A stretch of DNA of 8,038 bases, taken from NCBI GenBank assembly GCA_027075825.1, contig JALSZZ010000313.1, positions 1 to 8,038 on the forward strand, given 5' to 3'. Under the pieces are notes generated by a model, which was not told the DNA's origin, made no database searches, and saw only the letters and a program-made list of their open reading frames with translations. The position numbers were made by a program, and so were the translations under genes. The DNA comes from Mariprofundaceae bacterium. Its GTDB lineage: Bacteria; Pseudomonadota; Zetaproteobacteria; Mariprofundales; Mariprofundaceae. Shown here piece after piece: positions 1-7,271 of this stretch (positions within the stretch are counted from its first letter, which is position 1; each line of letters opens with the position of its first letter).

Positions 1-1694
1 GAAAAGCGAAAATCTGCGCGACTGCGCAAGCGGCTCGTCAACGAAATGCGCAGACGAACTTCGCCATGCTCAGTGAACTTCAGCGCATTATTCAGCAGAT
101 TTAACAACACCTGATTCAGACGCAGGGCATCGCCAATCACCTGCATCGGCAAATCAGGCGGGTAATCGAAGATCAGCCGCAGACCTTTTTCCCGTGCCCT
201 ATCCACCAGCACAGCAGCACATTGATCCAGCAGCCCGGCCAGATCAAAGGGAGCGGATTCAATATCCAGTTTGCCGGCTTCAATTTTGGAGAAATCAAGT
301 ATATCATTGATGATCCCCAGCAGGTTTTCTGCCGCTGTCAGGGCCTTGAGCTGGTAGTCACGCTGTTTGCGCGATAGTTCAGTGTCCAGCATCAAATGCG
401 ACAGGCCAATGATGGCGTTCATCGGCGTGCGAATTTCGTGGCTCATATTGGCCAGAAATGCACTTTTGGCCTCATTGGCGCTTTCTGCCTGTTCCTTGGC
501 CTGTTGCAATTCCCGGGTGCGCTGCTGAATCTTTAATTCCAGATTTTCATTAAACTCCTGCAATCGGGATTCAGCGTTTTTCTGCCTTGTTAAATCAGCC
601 AGCATGGTGATATAGGCAGGCTGACCATCGAATTCCAGCAAGCGAGTGGATGCTGACACCCACACAATCTTGCCGTTTGGAGAACACAACTGCGTTTCAA
701 CCGCATCAACAGCGCCTTTTTCTGCCAGTTGCCGACGGATGTTCTTATGGTCCTGCTCCGGCACAAATTCGGCAATACTGTGGGGAACACTTACGTCCAC
801 AGTTTCTCCACCACCAATCAGGGCCAGCGCTGCCGGATTATAAAAGATGATTTCTGCATTTGCTTCCTTGCTGACAATGATTGGCATGGGCGCATGCTCA
901 ATCACTGCACGGAAGCGTTGCTCACTCAGTTCCAGACGATGATGCTGCGCATACAGCCTTAAAAAGGCATCCTCCAGATGTGACAACATATCATTAAAAG
1001 CCGCTGCCAGAGCACCAATTTCGTCATCGCGTCTAAAGTTTACACGTTCAAAATGGTGCTGTTTCCCCAGACGGGCATACTCTTGCCATTGGTGCACCTC
1101 TTTAGGCCCCAGCAATTGCTTCATGCGGCGGGCCAGGTCACGCACAGGGCGGGTAACCTGCCGGTGCAATAAATAACTGAACACCAGCGCAATCAGCAAA
1201 GCCAGTAATAATGTGACAAGCACAGTATACATGGTTGAACGCATGCTGGCATGCAAGGTATCCAGACCGGATTCAATTAACACATAACCCAGTATCTGTC
1301 CCTTGTCGTTCAGCGGATGCGATACGCGCACGATATTGTCGCCGAAATAGCTGGCATCTGTCAGTTCTCTCATGGGCTGAAATAACAACTGGTGATGATT
1401 GCGTCCGGCATCGGCAAATACCGTATAATCGCGGCGCAACACCTGAATGCGCATGTTTTTACTGGCTTGCGTGATTTGTTGTATCAGCGATTGCGCCCGC
1501 CGCTCATCATCAAAACGCAGCGCTGGCGTAAAGCTTTGCCCTATCAGGGAAGCGGCTGTCAGCAGACGGGTTTCGAGGCCCTGTTTCAGCGTTTTACTGT
1601 TGAAATACACCCAGGATGCCGCCATGATGCCGACGCTGATCAATACGGTGATCAGCAACATGAATACCAGCCGGTTTCCCAGTGACAGCTTCAC
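1..1694 (-). CDS. CHASE8-like/HAMP/PAS sensor histidine kinase, C-terminus beyond the window
   Basis: Inner-membrane sensor kinase expected to autophosphorylate on His and pass phosphate to a response regulator. 564 residues are visible. TM1 is about 9-30 and a periplasmic domain spans 31-154; its stretch around residues 50-70 ([19 protein letters not shown]) looks like a CHASE8 domain. TM2 is 156-176, HAMP about 178-240 (ending in the DEIG motif at 224-227), PAS about 261-370, a coiled coil about 372-410, and HisKA has the H-box SHEIRTP with His419. The ATPase N-box ([10 protein letters not shown], Asn535/536) is present, but the G boxes and any C-terminal receiver lie outside the window. 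The GTG start at 1694 overlaps the TGA of the YfiR-like gene by four bases (GTGA), with a GGTGG stretch just upstream, which implies translational coupling. The YfiR-like neighbour suggests that the periplasmic domain is controlled by that protein. The kinase assignment is firm; the ligand is unknown, and whether it is a hybrid kinase cannot be seen. Confidence 0.93.
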   Translation of the reverse strand, partial: MKLSLGNRLVFMLLITVLISVGIMAASWVYFNSKTLKQGLETRLLTAASLIGQSFTPALRFDDERRAQSLIQQITQASKNMRIQVLRRDYTVFADAGRNHHQLLFQPMRELTDASYFGDNIVRVSHPLNDKGQILGYVLIESGLDTLHASMRSTMYTVLVTLLLALLIALVFSYLLHRQVTRPVRDLARRMKQLLGPKEVHQWQEYARLGKQHHFERVNFRRDDEIGALAAAFNDMLSHLEDAFLRLYAQHHRLELSEQRFRAVIEHAPMPIIVSKEANAEIIFYNPAALALIGGGETVDVSVPHSIAEFVPEQDHKNIRRQLAEKGAVDAVETQLCSPNGKIVWVSASTRLLEFDGQPAYITMLADLTRQKNAESRLQEFNENLELKIQQRTRELQQAKEQAESANEAKSAFLANMSHEIRTPMNAIIGLSHLMLDTELSRKQRDYQLKALTAAENLLGIINDILDFSKIEAGKLDIESAPFDLAGLLDQCAAVLVDRAREKGLRLIFDYPPDLPMQVIGDALRLNQVLLNLLNNALKFTEHGEVRLRISLTSRLRSRADFRF

Positions 1695-2254
1695 TGATTC
1701 ACCACCGTTCTTGCCATATCAAGCACATCGGCGCTCAGGTAGAGTCCGCTGTCGCGAACAGCCTTCAGATTGGCATCAAAACGCAGGTGCCCTTCTTCCT
1801 CCACGAGTTCCAGCATCCCCCCCTGGCGCACGAAGGCAGCCTGATCCGATACGGTCATGACCGGATGTTTTGCCACATGTTTCAGCAAGGCTGCCAGGCG
1901 GATATCCTCCATCTTGTGTGCATACAACACATGCGCGCCATCCACACAGGAAACAGTCTGGCAACGCCGCACCTGCATGTGCGGCGGGTACTCACTTTTT
2001 TGTGAAATCATTTCCAGCGTATCGGCAAACACAGGCGAGCCATATACGGCAACAATCACCCTCGTTCTGCTTCCCGGGTCGTCAGGCCACGCCGCAAAGC
2101 GAATAAAGTTATACAAATATACGCCCTTCATCAGCGAAACATCCACTGTTCCGGCAGCCTGAGTATTTCCCTGTATGCTGATCAGCAGCACAGCAAAGGC
2201 AAGACACGAAAACAGCAGCTTGCCTGCTTTCATTGTCTTTGAAAAAAGCCTCAT
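1691..2254 (-). CDS. YfiR-like periplasmic protein (DUF4154 family)
   Basis: Small secreted protein of 187 residues, of the usual length for the YfiR/DUF4154 family. It has a basic N-terminus, a hydrophobic stretch at about 11-27 and a likely signal-peptidase site after the TQAA at 31-34. The mature part opens with the family hallmark VYLYNFIRFAAWP (45-57). It ends with the conserved GGMLELVEEEGHLRFD block and a NLKAVRDSGLYLSADVL segment (145-178). Only two cysteines remain in the mature protein, Cys98 and Cys103, which could form a disulfide. In the known Pseudomonas system YfiR sits in the periplasm and represses the CHASE8-containing diguanylate cyclase YfiN; here the adjacent CHASE8-like protein is a histidine kinase. 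The ATG at 2254 overlaps the receptor stop codon (ATGA). Met8 is a possible alternative start. The family call is strong; control of the neighbouring kinase is inferred. Confidence 0.9.
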   Translation of the reverse strand: MRLFSKTMKAGKLLFSCLAFAVLLISIQGNTQAAGTVDVSLMKGVYLYNFIRFAAWPDDPGSRTRVIVAVYGSPVFADTLEMISQKSEYPPHMQVRRCQTVSCVDGAHVLYAHKMEDIRLAALLKHVAKHPVMTVSDQAAFVRQGGMLELVEEEGHLRFDANLKAVRDSGLYLSADVLDMARTVVNQ

Positions 2255-4434
2255 AAATGCACATTCATGGAAACAGCGAAGGAGCGCGGCTGCTGCTGCG
2301 AGCTTGTGAACTTGATGCCGCCACTACTGGCATTGCGATAACGACGATCGAACACATTGAAGACCGACAGTTCAATATCACCAAGCTGAAAGGCATCCTT
2401 CCAGCCAAGGTGTACATCATACAACGAATACCCTGGCACCTTGCGTTTCAGGGCCGGATTCAGAGGGTCTGCCTTGTTGGTATTGGATTTTCCGACAAAA
2501 TGACTGTTGCTCATCAACTGCCATGCTCCCCGGCCCAGGCTGAAGCCAAGGCGCGCATGCTGCCTGGCGACATAGGGAAGTTCAGAAGCAACTGAGCCTG
2601 CACCTGAACGAATACTGCCATCAACATAGCTGTAGCTTGCCCAGATTTTGCTTTGCCAGTCATCTCCCCACGTCTGTTCATGATGCACATACAACTCACC
2701 ACCATAAAAGGTTTCATCGCCAATGTTCTGGTTGGTTTCGATAAAGCCAATGGCTGCATTGGCCGGCACCTGTGTCGGGTTGGTACTTTTGGCAGCAAAA
2801 ATCACATTGTTGACCTGCGCCCGGTAAACACTGACCGCCATGTAGATATCATGCCAGGGAGTTCCCTGAGCACTTAACTCGAGCGTGCGCGATTTCTCCG
2901 GTTTCAGATAAGGGTTAGCGAGGTGAAAAAAGCCGCTGGTGTATTGTCCTGCTGCATTTTGGGTGCCGGAAAAAGAGCCGTAAACCTCATGTGTTTCCAC
3001 CGTCGATGGCGCACGGAATGCTTCGCCATACATCAGCTTGTATGCCCATGCGCTGACAGGACGCCAGACGATACTCAGACGCGGGTTCCAGCTACTGCCA
3101 TAGCGAGAATCACGGTCATAGCGCAGGCCGGTGGTGGCACTCCAGTGGTGGTCGATATGCCAGCCATGCTGGACAAAGATACCGTACTGGCTGTAGCGCA
3201 AATCATAAAGGGTAATGGGAACGCTGTTGTTGGTATTGGGGTAATACATGATCTGCCCGGCAACAGCCATGCCGGGATTCACCGGCAATGGCGTGTCCGG
3301 CGTCTTCGGAATGGAGTGGTAACTGCCAAGGCTGATGCCCATGGTCAGGTTCATATGATCGTTAATGTCCCAGGCAAGCTGCTGCTCCAGTTCCAGACGA
3401 TCGTTGCGCATATACTGGTAGCCCACCTGAAAATCCGTGTAGCGATTACGAAAAGCACTGCCCGGCGCGACTTCCAGACGACTGCCATTAAGCAGCGTGG
3501 CAGATTCGATATTGTTGCCCAGCAAGCGCTTGTAGCGCGCATACAGCGTGGTAATATCCTGTTGCCAGAAGGCTGCCGGATCATAAATCACACCAGATGG
3601 CTTTTCGCCAATACTGCTAAGATGACGCTCCCGGTTGTGATACACCCCCATTTCGAGACCGGGAGACACATGCAGTTTTGCATAACCGGAAGAGGCGGCC
3701 ACAGGTGAGACATAAGCCTCACGGGAAGCTTCGGGAACGACCACAGCGCCACCAAAGGTTCTGGCATCGACGGCGGCAAAATCAGCGGGATAATAGCGGC
3801 TCAGATCAGCCGTATCATCACGAAAACTGTGGCCCGAGAGCAACAGCGAGCGCCTGTCGCCCAGCGGTGCCTGCAACAAGGCAGCGCCGCGCATGCGATG
3901 CGTGGAGCCACTGCCCAGCACCAGTTCACCATGCCGTTGTGTAACATGGCGGGAGATCAGGTTGATCACACCGGCGGCAGCATCAGCGCCATACAAAGCC
4001 GAGGCCGGGCCATAAACCACTTCAATGCGATCAATGGCCTCCAGTGAAAAATTATTGGCAATGGTAATACTGTCACCACCGGGGTCGGTGATGCGCACGC
4101 CGTCAAGCAGCAGCAGAAACTTGTTGCTGCCATACAATCCGCGCCAGGCAATGCGGTGGTAACTGGTGCTGGATGTATGGTGCTGAATATGCAGGCCGGG
4201 CAAATCTTCCAGCACATCAATCAGGCTGTGATAATGCCGCAGGCGCATTTCACGGCGGGAGATAACCAGCATATTGGCAGGTGCATCAGCCAGCTCTTCG
4301 GCATGCCGCGAGGCGGTCTCTACCTTAACGCTCATCACCTGCCCCATGGACATGGACAGCAAATCATCCATTTCATTTGCCACGCTCTCACTGGCGTAGC
4401 AAAGCAATGACAAAAAACATAATATTGGAAACAT
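2251..4434 (-). CDS. TonB-dependent outer-membrane receptor
   Basis: Outer-membrane beta-barrel of 727 residues for energised uptake or sensing of an unidentified ligand. The start chosen is the ATG at 4434. It follows a GGGGG stretch by five bases and begins a clean signal peptide (MFPILCFLSLLCYASESVA, cut before Asn20). The reading frame stays open to 4680, but the extra upstream residues are not signal-like and would overlap the NTPase gene; Met at 4461 is a second option. The plug domain is about residues 38-163, with APANMLVISRREM (51-63), RGLYGSNKFLLLLDGVRI (98-115) and the classic IDRIEVVYGPASALYGADA run (134-152). The rest is barrel, ending with SVFNVFDRRYR and SFAVSMNVHL. The final residue is Leu, where an aromatic residue is typical. 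The N-terminal pattern (DDLLSMSMGQVMSVKVETAS) resembles receptors that, from general knowledge, occur beside DUF4154 genes. It may feed a signal to the YfiR-like protein. Its substrate cannot be predicted. Confidence 0.93.
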   Translation of the reverse strand: MFPILCFLSLLCYASESVANEMDDLLSMSMGQVMSVKVETASRHAEELADAPANMLVISRREMRLRHYHSLIDVLEDLPGLHIQHHTSSTSYHRIAWRGLYGSNKFLLLLDGVRITDPGGDSITIANNFSLEAIDRIEVVYGPASALYGADAAAGVINLISRHVTQRHGELVLGSGSTHRMRGAALLQAPLGDRRSLLLSGHSFRDDTADLSRYYPADFAAVDARTFGGAVVVPEASREAYVSPVAASSGYAKLHVSPGLEMGVYHNRERHLSSIGEKPSGVIYDPAAFWQQDITTLYARYKRLLGNNIESATLLNGSRLEVAPGSAFRNRYTDFQVGYQYMRNDRLELEQQLAWDINDHMNLTMGISLGSYHSIPKTPDTPLPVNPGMAVAGQIMYYPNTNNSVPITLYDLRYSQYGIFVQHGWHIDHHWSATTGLRYDRDSRYGSSWNPRLSIVWRPVSAWAYKLMYGEAFRAPSTVETHEVYGSFSGTQNAAGQYTSGFFHLANPYLKPEKSRTLELSAQGTPWHDIYMAVSVYRAQVNNVIFAAKSTNPTQVPANAAIGFIETNQNIGDETFYGGELYVHHEQTWGDDWQSKIWASYSYVDGSIRSGAGSVASELPYVARQHARLGFSLGRGAWQLMSNSHFVGKSNTNKADPLNPALKRKVPGYSLYDVHLGWKDAFQLGDIELSVFNVFDRRYRNASSGGIKFTSSQQQPRSFAVSMNVHL

Positions 4435-4525
4435 GTTTACCCCCGGTGGTGCAGTGACCATATCGCTGAAAATGACGGCATTATTTCCAGTGAGAAAGTG
4501 TGAGCAATCGCAAATCTTCGCTATC

Positions 4526-4544
4526 CAGTCCGTGCTTCGGACTG
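4526..4544 (-). repeat. Perfect 7-bp hairpin in the NTPase-receptor gap
   Basis: CAGTCCG (4526-4532) and CGGACTG (4538-4544) are exact inverted copies around a 5-nt loop. The element begins 16 nt past the NTPase stop codon, within the 125-nt gap before the receptor. No run of T follows on the minus strand, so it does not look like a standard intrinsic terminator. It could be an RNA-processing or stabilising stem that uncouples NTPase and receptor expression, or a DNA operator. A perfect TTGACA lies just upstream in the direction of transcription (4553-4548), but no convincing -10 box sits at normal spacing. Confidence 0.45.
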
Positions 4545-4559
4545 AAATGTCAACACAGT

Positions 4560-6377
4560 CTAAAACAACATGCCTCTGGCTTTGGCCAGCATATCCTCCA
4601 CCGTGTCGATCCAGCCTTCCATGGGGATGCGTATCTGTTCGCTCTTGCGCCCATACTTCATGGCATACAGCTTCAGCCATTTGCGATTCCAGGCAAGCCG
4701 AAGCTGGTAAAAATCATCGGGATAACGATGCGCCCAGCGCTGTGAACGGGCATAGGCATCATCCAGTGAAATCAAACCGGATTCAGTCGTACACATCAGC
4801 ATCATATTGGCCCGGCTGTACATGCGCATGGTCGTTCTGACACCCAGCTCGGTGATCCGCGAAGAGCCAGGCAGCAACTCATCATAATAGAGCAATAAGG
4901 CGGCCATCACCGAGCGACGAAGCGCCATCTTTTGATCACTCGCCAGCGTATAAACATAGGTTTTCAGCGATTCATGAATCAGGCGGTTAAAACGGAAGGT
5001 ATCAATTTTGTCAGCATTCAGCACATAAGAATGAGCTGCGGCAAACTGCAAAAATTCGGTATGTGTCAGCGCAGGAATCACATTCTTGCTTTGCAGGAAG
5101 CTGACCAGTTCCCAGTCAAATTCGACAGCCATGGCCAGCGTAATATGCAAGGATAATTCCTCTTCGTTCATATAACGAAAGAAGCGGTTCATCAACTCCT
5201 TGGGGGTGCGCCCGATATGTTTGGCAGGGTCAAAATCATTGGTGTGGGTTTCCAGGGCTTCCAGGCAAATATCCAGATAAAAAGGATGGTAAAACTGCGT
5301 GCCATCAGGGCCAGTGGACTCACGGCAGGCCCGCTGAATGGCAGCCGCGTGTTGCTTGAGCAAAAAGCCAAGCGCCGCATTGCCTTCACGCTGATACAGT
5401 TGAAGGCCAGCTTCAATGTATTCGTGGACATCTGCTTCCTTCAGGCCCAGCAAGTGACGGTGATCAATAAAATGCTCATTCCAGCGGGCATCATCATTAG
5501 GGTCATCATAAGCGGCCCAGTTGGTTCGCTCCCGTCCGAGCAGCACCACGCCGACACGCTTGCGGTATTCCTCATCAAGTAACAGCGATGCCATAAAGCC
5601 TTCGACGATGGCACGCTCGGTTTTCTTGGAAACGCGCTCATAACCATCGAGCACCAGTATAAACGAGCGGTTATTTTCGACCAGAAACATGCCCAGGTCT
5701 TCAGCCAGCAAACCGGGGAGCTTACGTTCAATATCACCGGCACGCCATTGATCAATGGAGTTAAGATCAATCCCCATGCTTTCCATCAGCGAACGCTCGC
5801 GATCACGCTCCTGCATATGCCTGAGCGCACGACTCATCATATTACCGATGGGCAGGATCTCAATCATGGTACCCAGTCCCCGGAACAATGAGCCAAACAC
5901 ACCACTTCTTTTGGCCATATTCTCAAAGAAGTGACGCACAGGGCCATCATCCAGCGACACTTCCTCGTTGGATTTCTCCATGTATTTCAGATAAACAAAG
6001 TCAAAGCCGAGCAGGCTGCTTTCCGTCGCCTGAAAAATCATGGTGCGGAGATTCCATAACAATTGCACAGCGGAAATATCTTCAGCCTTGTCCGAGTCAA
6101 CATCAAGGTTGATATAGATCGCACCGTGATCGGGGTGAGCCTCTTCAAACTCATTCCAGACGTAGGAAACAAGGGTGCTTTTGCCAACGCCACCAATACC
6201 GTAAAAGCTGACAATAGGCCGCTCAGGCTGACGGCCATCCACAATAATATCTTCAAAGAAGCGCGCCAGGATTTTTCGTTCTTCGCGTCTGTCCGTAAAC
6301 AACTCGCGGGCGCGCAGTTCCCGTCGCTCCTGCTGTGTGGTATAGCTGTTGCGGTTGCCGCCTTTTTTCCTAGCCAC
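4560..6377 (-). CDS. STAND-like P-loop NTPase of unknown function
   Basis: Predicted cytoplasmic 605-residue ATPase. An LFTDRREE lead-in (26-33) precedes the Walker A motif GIGGVGKST (60-68). The Walker B motif is FILVLDGYER (239-248, Asp244), followed by a strand and polar stretch VGVVLLGRERTNW (275-287). A YHPFYLDICLEAL segment (363-375) matches the GxP-type position of STAND/NB-ARC ATPases. A helical, winged-helix-like part follows at about 395-475 and a helical C-terminal region runs to the end. I see no TIR, nuclease, protease, helix-turn-helix or kinase effector and no TPR, WD40 or LRR sensor repeats. No membrane segments are apparent. Translation starts at a GTG preceded by AGAGGT at about 8 nt. 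A nearby ATG at 6396 is out of frame and closes after eight codons. The gene lies 39 nt downstream of the response regulator. The NTPase call is firm; STAND membership is likely; the function is unknown and a link to two-component signalling is inferred. Confidence 0.85.
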   Translation of the reverse strand: MARKKGGNRNSYTTQQERRELRARELFTDRREERKILARFFEDIIVDGRQPERPIVSFYGIGGVGKSTLVSYVWNEFEEAHPDHGAIYINLDVDSDKAEDISAVQLLWNLRTMIFQATESSLLGFDFVYLKYMEKSNEEVSLDDGPVRHFFENMAKRSGVFGSLFRGLGTMIEILPIGNMMSRALRHMQERDRERSLMESMGIDLNSIDQWRAGDIERKLPGLLAEDLGMFLVENNRSFILVLDGYERVSKKTERAIVEGFMASLLLDEEYRKRVGVVLLGRERTNWAAYDDPNDDARWNEHFIDHRHLLGLKEADVHEYIEAGLQLYQREGNAALGFLLKQHAAAIQRACRESTGPDGTQFYHPFYLDICLEALETHTNDFDPAKHIGRTPKELMNRFFRYMNEEELSLHITLAMAVEFDWELVSFLQSKNVIPALTHTEFLQFAAAHSYVLNADKIDTFRFNRLIHESLKTYVYTLASDQKMALRRSVMAALLLYYDELLPGSSRITELGVRTTMRMYSRANMMLMCTTESGLISLDDAYARSQRWAHRYPDDFYQLRLAWNRKWLKLYAMKYGRKSEQIRIPMEGWIDTVEDMLAKARGMLF

Positions 6378-6416
6378 GCTTTACTACCTCTGCCATGAGC
6401 ATTACGAATATCGCCA

Positions 6417-6887
6417 TCAGCTTTTTTTCTCGATTTGCAAAAACTCGCGCATGGCATCAAGTTCAGCTGTGCACTGACCGAGAATATTGCGTAATAAACG
6501 CGACTGGCGATTAAGCATTAAATGCGTATTGACCCGCGTGCGAACAACCGCTGGTTTTACAGGTTTGGTAATATAATCAACAGCGCCAAGATCAAAGCCT
6601 TTCACCTCATCATCGGCATCAGACATGGCGGTAACAAAAATAATGGGAATACGTGCTGTTTTGGGATCACTCTTCAGGATTGTGCACACCTCATAGCCAT
6701 CCATGCCGGGCATCATCACATCCAGCAGGATTAAATCCGGCGGGGTTGCTGAGGATGCCATCTCAATGGCACGTTCGCCATTGGTTGCCACTTTGACTCT
6801 GTACATCCGGCGCAGCACGCCTCGCAAAACGTCAATATTCTCAGCCGTATCATCAACCACCAGAATGGTAGCGCGCTCCTCCTGCAT
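6417..6887 (-). CDS. Single-domain response regulator (receiver plus C-terminal helix)
   Basis: Receiver-domain protein of 156 residues with all the key residues: Asp12 and Asp13 for the metal, phospho-acceptor Asp56 in LILLDVMMPGMDGYEV, Thr86 in FVTAMSD and Lys108 in YITKPVKP. After the receiver there is only a helical tail (about 115-156, charged, possibly coiled coil) and no DNA-binding or enzymatic output domain. It therefore probably acts by protein contact or phosphotransfer. The start chosen is the ATG at 6887, because a GGGGGA stretch lies just upstream and the receiver fold begins immediately (ERATILVVDD). The frame continues back to an ATG at 6959, but that would add 24 residues of unlikely sequence and would begin upstream of the predicted transcription start. 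It heads the minus-strand locus, 39 nt before the NTPase. Candidate partners are the kinase at the end of the locus and the NTPase; neither link is shown by sequence. Confidence 0.93.
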   Translation of the reverse strand: MQEERATILVVDDTAENIDVLRGVLRRMYRVKVATNGERAIEMASSATPPDLILLDVMMPGMDGYEVCTILKSDPKTARIPIIFVTAMSDADDEVKGFDLGAVDYITKPVKPAVVRTRVNTHLMLNRQSRLLRNILGQCTAELDAMREFLQIEKKS

Positions 6888-6918
6888 AAATCCCCCAAGG
6901 CAACCAGATATGGGCCGG

Positions 6919-6946
6919 ATTATGCGATATTTCGCACATTGTTCAA
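6919..6946 (-). promoter_or_regulatory. Predicted sigma70 promoter of the response-regulator locus
   Basis: On the minus strand TTGAAC (6946-6941) and CATAAT (6924-6919) are separated by 16 nt. The -10 box matches the consensus at five of six positions and the -35 at four. Transcription would begin near 6912, giving a leader of about 25 nt with the GGGGGA ribosome-binding stretch (6896-6891) and the ATG at 6887. The close fit to this start supports both calls. Confidence 0.5.
6923..6936. repeat. Short dyad inside the response-regulator promoter
   Basis: TGCGA and TCGCA (6923-6927 and 6932-6936) are inverted copies around TATT. They overlap the end of the -10 box and most of the spacer. The position would suit a repressor operator, but a 5-bp arm can also arise by chance. 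Confidence 0.3.
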
Positions 6947-7164
6947 CTGTGGGTAACATACAGCCTGTATCTCTCCTTCCGGACAGACCGGTTTTGCAGA
7001 CAACGAAACCGCAATTTTGTTTGCCAGGAGCCTGTCGGGCTTTGACAGTTCAATAGCGTTGCTGTTCGCCGCAAACAGGTCACATACCTGGCTCAATCCC
7101 GCTATTTCTCGTGACGATTGCCAAAGTTCGACGGACTTCTTGCTGTACATTGTTGCACATACCC

Positions 7165-7178
7165 ATGATAAAAATCAG
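7165..7178 (+). promoter_or_regulatory. FNR/ANR-like binding site upstream of the hemerythrin gene
   Basis: ATGATAAAAATCAG matches eight of the ten defined positions of the FNR consensus TTGAT-N4-ATCAA, including a perfect TGAT-N4-ATCA core. Its centre lies about 40 nt upstream of the start site implied by a GAAAAT -10-like box at 7200-7205, which is the spacing of an FNR class II activated promoter. The leader would be about 60 nt, with AGGA at 7262-7265 as the ribosome-binding site. It suggests control by low oxygen or NO and suits a diiron protein. This is a prediction from pattern and spacing only. Confidence 0.42.
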
Positions 7179-7195
7179 GCAATACGGAAATTGCC
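7178..7195. repeat. GGCAAT-N6-ATTGCC inverted repeat
   Basis: Perfect 6-bp arms (7178-7183 and 7190-7195) lie between the FNR-like box and the candidate -10 box of the hemerythrin promoter. It could bind a second regulator. No known operator family is recognised. Confidence 0.35.
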
Positions 7196-7271
7196 AAGAG
7201 AAAATCATCCGATAGCTTCCGCGAGACTCACAGCGGCTGCCAGCTGTTGAATAAATAAAATAGGATATGTC

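Larger units (their letters stand above)
6888..7271. other. Divergent intergenic region, 384 nt
   Basis: This stretch separates the minus-strand locus from the plus-strand hemerythrin. It contains a probable promoter for the response regulator (6919-6946) and, toward the hemerythrin side, an FNR-like box with a second short dyad (7165-7195). Between about 6950 and 7160 I see nothing convincing. Open frames on the minus strand cross it (for example 6920-7150), but they lack good ribosome-binding sites and familiar protein patterns, so they are not called as genes. Confidence 0.7.

Noticed and set aside
1236..1253. Repeated GCATGC palindromes
   Set aside because: They are two short copies inside the kinase coding sequence and are explained by codons of the periplasmic domain.
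2923..3708. 261-residue plus-strand open frame inside the receptor gene
   Set aside because: It is a shadow of the receptor coding sequence, whose motifs are unmistakable on the opposite strand.
4521..4553. Internal sigma70 promoter built on TTGACA (4553-4548)
   Set aside because: The best -10-like sequences (GGATAG, GATAGC) lie 21-22 nt away, too far for a normal spacer, and no good hexamer occurs at 16-18 nt.
4435..4680. N-terminal extension of the TonB receptor frame to an ATG at 4680
   Set aside because: It overlaps the end of the NTPase gene by about 120 nt, has no signal-peptide character, and a good start with ribosome-binding stretch and signal peptide exists at 4434.
6888..6959. 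Extended start of the response regulator at 6959
   Set aside because: The extra 24 residues do not resemble receiver proteins, the predicted transcription start lies downstream of it, and the ATG at 6887 has a purine-rich ribosome-binding stretch.
7042..7070. Plus-strand promoter based on TTGACA at 7042-7047
   Set aside because: The -35 match is perfect but the sequence at the right distance (TTCGCC) is not a -10 box, and it is over 200 nt from the hemerythrin start.
6920..7150. 76-residue minus-strand open frame in the divergent intergenic region
   Set aside because: There is no convincing ribosome-binding site and no family resemblance, and it covers the predicted promoter of the response regulator.
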